DNA of 7,003 nucleotides, taken from Planctomycetota bacterium. GTDB taxonomy: Bacteria > Planctomycetota > PUPC01. The translations under genes and the position numbers were made by a program. A model generated the notes under the pieces. That model saw only the letters and a list, made by a program, of their open reading frames with translations, had not been told where the DNA came from and searched no databases. Numbering within the stretch: position 1 is the stretch's first letter; each line of letters opens with the position of its first letter. Positions 6,481 through 7,003 of the stretch are shown piece by piece. The stretch covers positions 1 to 7,003 of the forward strand of contig PWKM01000078.1 of NCBI GenBank assembly GCA_003559755.1, given 5' to 3'.

Positions 6481-7003
6481 TCAGGAGCTCTGCGGGAACC
6501 CCTGGTCCAGCCCGTGCTGGGTTTTCTCCCAGTAAAAGGGCCGGGTGAAAAGCTGGAGGAACCCCTTCCAGGCGCCGATGCTGATCAGCACCCAGTAGAA
6601 GGGCATGAGCAGGGCGACCCCGGCCAACTTGGGCTTTTTCGCCCGGATGCAGGCGATCACGTGTACGGCGACGAAGAACACATTGCCCAGGACGAGCAGC
6701 AGGGTGACCGCGAGCAGTGCCTGCGAGACGGCGTTCCACAGGTGGAAGCTGCGGTCGGCGAGCAGCCGGTGCCGGGCGTCGACCGTCGAGGGGGCCAGGT
6801 CCCACGGCGCGTCCTCGTGCTCGACCACGCCGCCGGCGTCGCCCGCCCCCGGGCGGGGCAGCGCCCCCAGCAGCACCTCCCAGTCCCGCTCGACCCCGCG
6901 CCGGAGCACCTCCTGCCACGGCGCGTCGGGCGGGGTGTCCATCCGCCATCCGGTGGCCACCATCGGCCAGGCGCGCCGGCTGGGATGGGGGAGTCGGATG
7001 GTG
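6481..7003 (-). CDS. Membrane glycosyltransferase, GT2/cellulose-synthase-like, C-terminal part (5' end outside window)
   Basis: The visible 173 codons run open to the right edge, so this is treated as the C-terminal part of a larger protein. After a soluble, Pro/Gly/acid-rich stretch of about 85 residues come two hydrophobic segments: WNAVSQALLAVTLLLVLGNV continuing through FFVAVHVIACI (minus-strand bases near 6737-6647), and LAGVALLMPFYWVLISIGAW (near 6626-6565). The protein ends with LFTRPFYWEKTQHGL (near 6550-6508) and a short hydrophilic tail. A last membrane helix with PFYW followed by RP.YWEKT.HGL is the usual end of processive GT2 enzymes related to cellulose synthase, which polymerise sugar chains at the inner membrane. 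The catalytic domain (DxD, QxxRW) is not in view, so the sugar product is unknown. The ATG at 6961-6963 could in principle be a separate start, but nothing supports a split. The next gene begins 17 bases downstream. Confidence 0.8.
   Translation of the reverse strand, partial: TIRLPHPSRRAWPMVATGWRMDTPPDAPWQEVLRRGVERDWEVLLGALPRPGAGDAGGVVEHEDAPWDLAPSTVDARHRLLADRSFHLWNAVSQALLAVTLLLVLGNVFFVAVHVIACIRAKKPKLAGVALLMPFYWVLISIGAWKGFLQLFTRPFYWEKTQHGLDQGFPQSS

Noticed and set aside
6464..6949. N-terminal extension of the large exported protein to an in-frame start near 6949
   Set aside because: The extension overlaps nearly all of the visible glycosyltransferase frame, reads as Arg/Gly/Ala-rich sequence, and would bury the signal peptide at residue 163.

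Overview
The window is very GC-rich and almost fully coding. It holds two convergent gene groups. No RNA gene, mobile element or CRISPR array is visible. The best guess for the source is a planctomycete or a related bacterium. This rests on the high GC, a RuvA with an enlarged acidic-pin loop, and a large secreted protein with DUF2341-like and PA14-like domains beside a cellulose-synthase-like glycosyltransferase. That lineage call is an inference made without a database search.

Left half, plus strand (1-2052): the tail of ruvC, then complete ruvA and ruvB, in the order ruvC-ruvA-ruvB with short gaps of 19 and 49 bases. Together they encode the Holliday-junction machine. RuvA binds the four-way junction, RuvB is the AAA+ motor that drives branch migration, and RuvC cuts the junction. 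RuvC and RuvB look canonical in the parts seen. RuvA departs from the E. coli type in the loop between its HhH domain and its OB domain.

Right half, minus strand (7003-2062, read right to left): three genes that look like one transcription unit, with gaps of 17 and 13 bases. First comes the C-terminal end of a membrane glycosyltransferase of the GT2/cellulose-synthase-like type. Next is a 1132-residue exported protein. Its layout is signal peptide, DUF2341-like domain, PA14-like domain, about four beta-sandwich modules, and a C-terminal domain with the pattern of an SGNH/GDSL hydrolase in which the key catalytic positions are replaced. Last is a 329-residue cytoplasmic protein of unknown role whose N-terminal half resembles deoxyhypusine-synthase-type Rossmann proteins. 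The unit ends 9 bases from the ruvB stop.

The most interesting region is the minus-strand unit. A polysaccharide-synthase-like enzyme sits next to a secreted multidomain protein that appears to carry a non-catalytic, possibly glycan-binding, SGNH domain. This may be an undescribed exopolysaccharide or cell-surface system, but only its last three genes are in view and the functional link is inferred from gene order.
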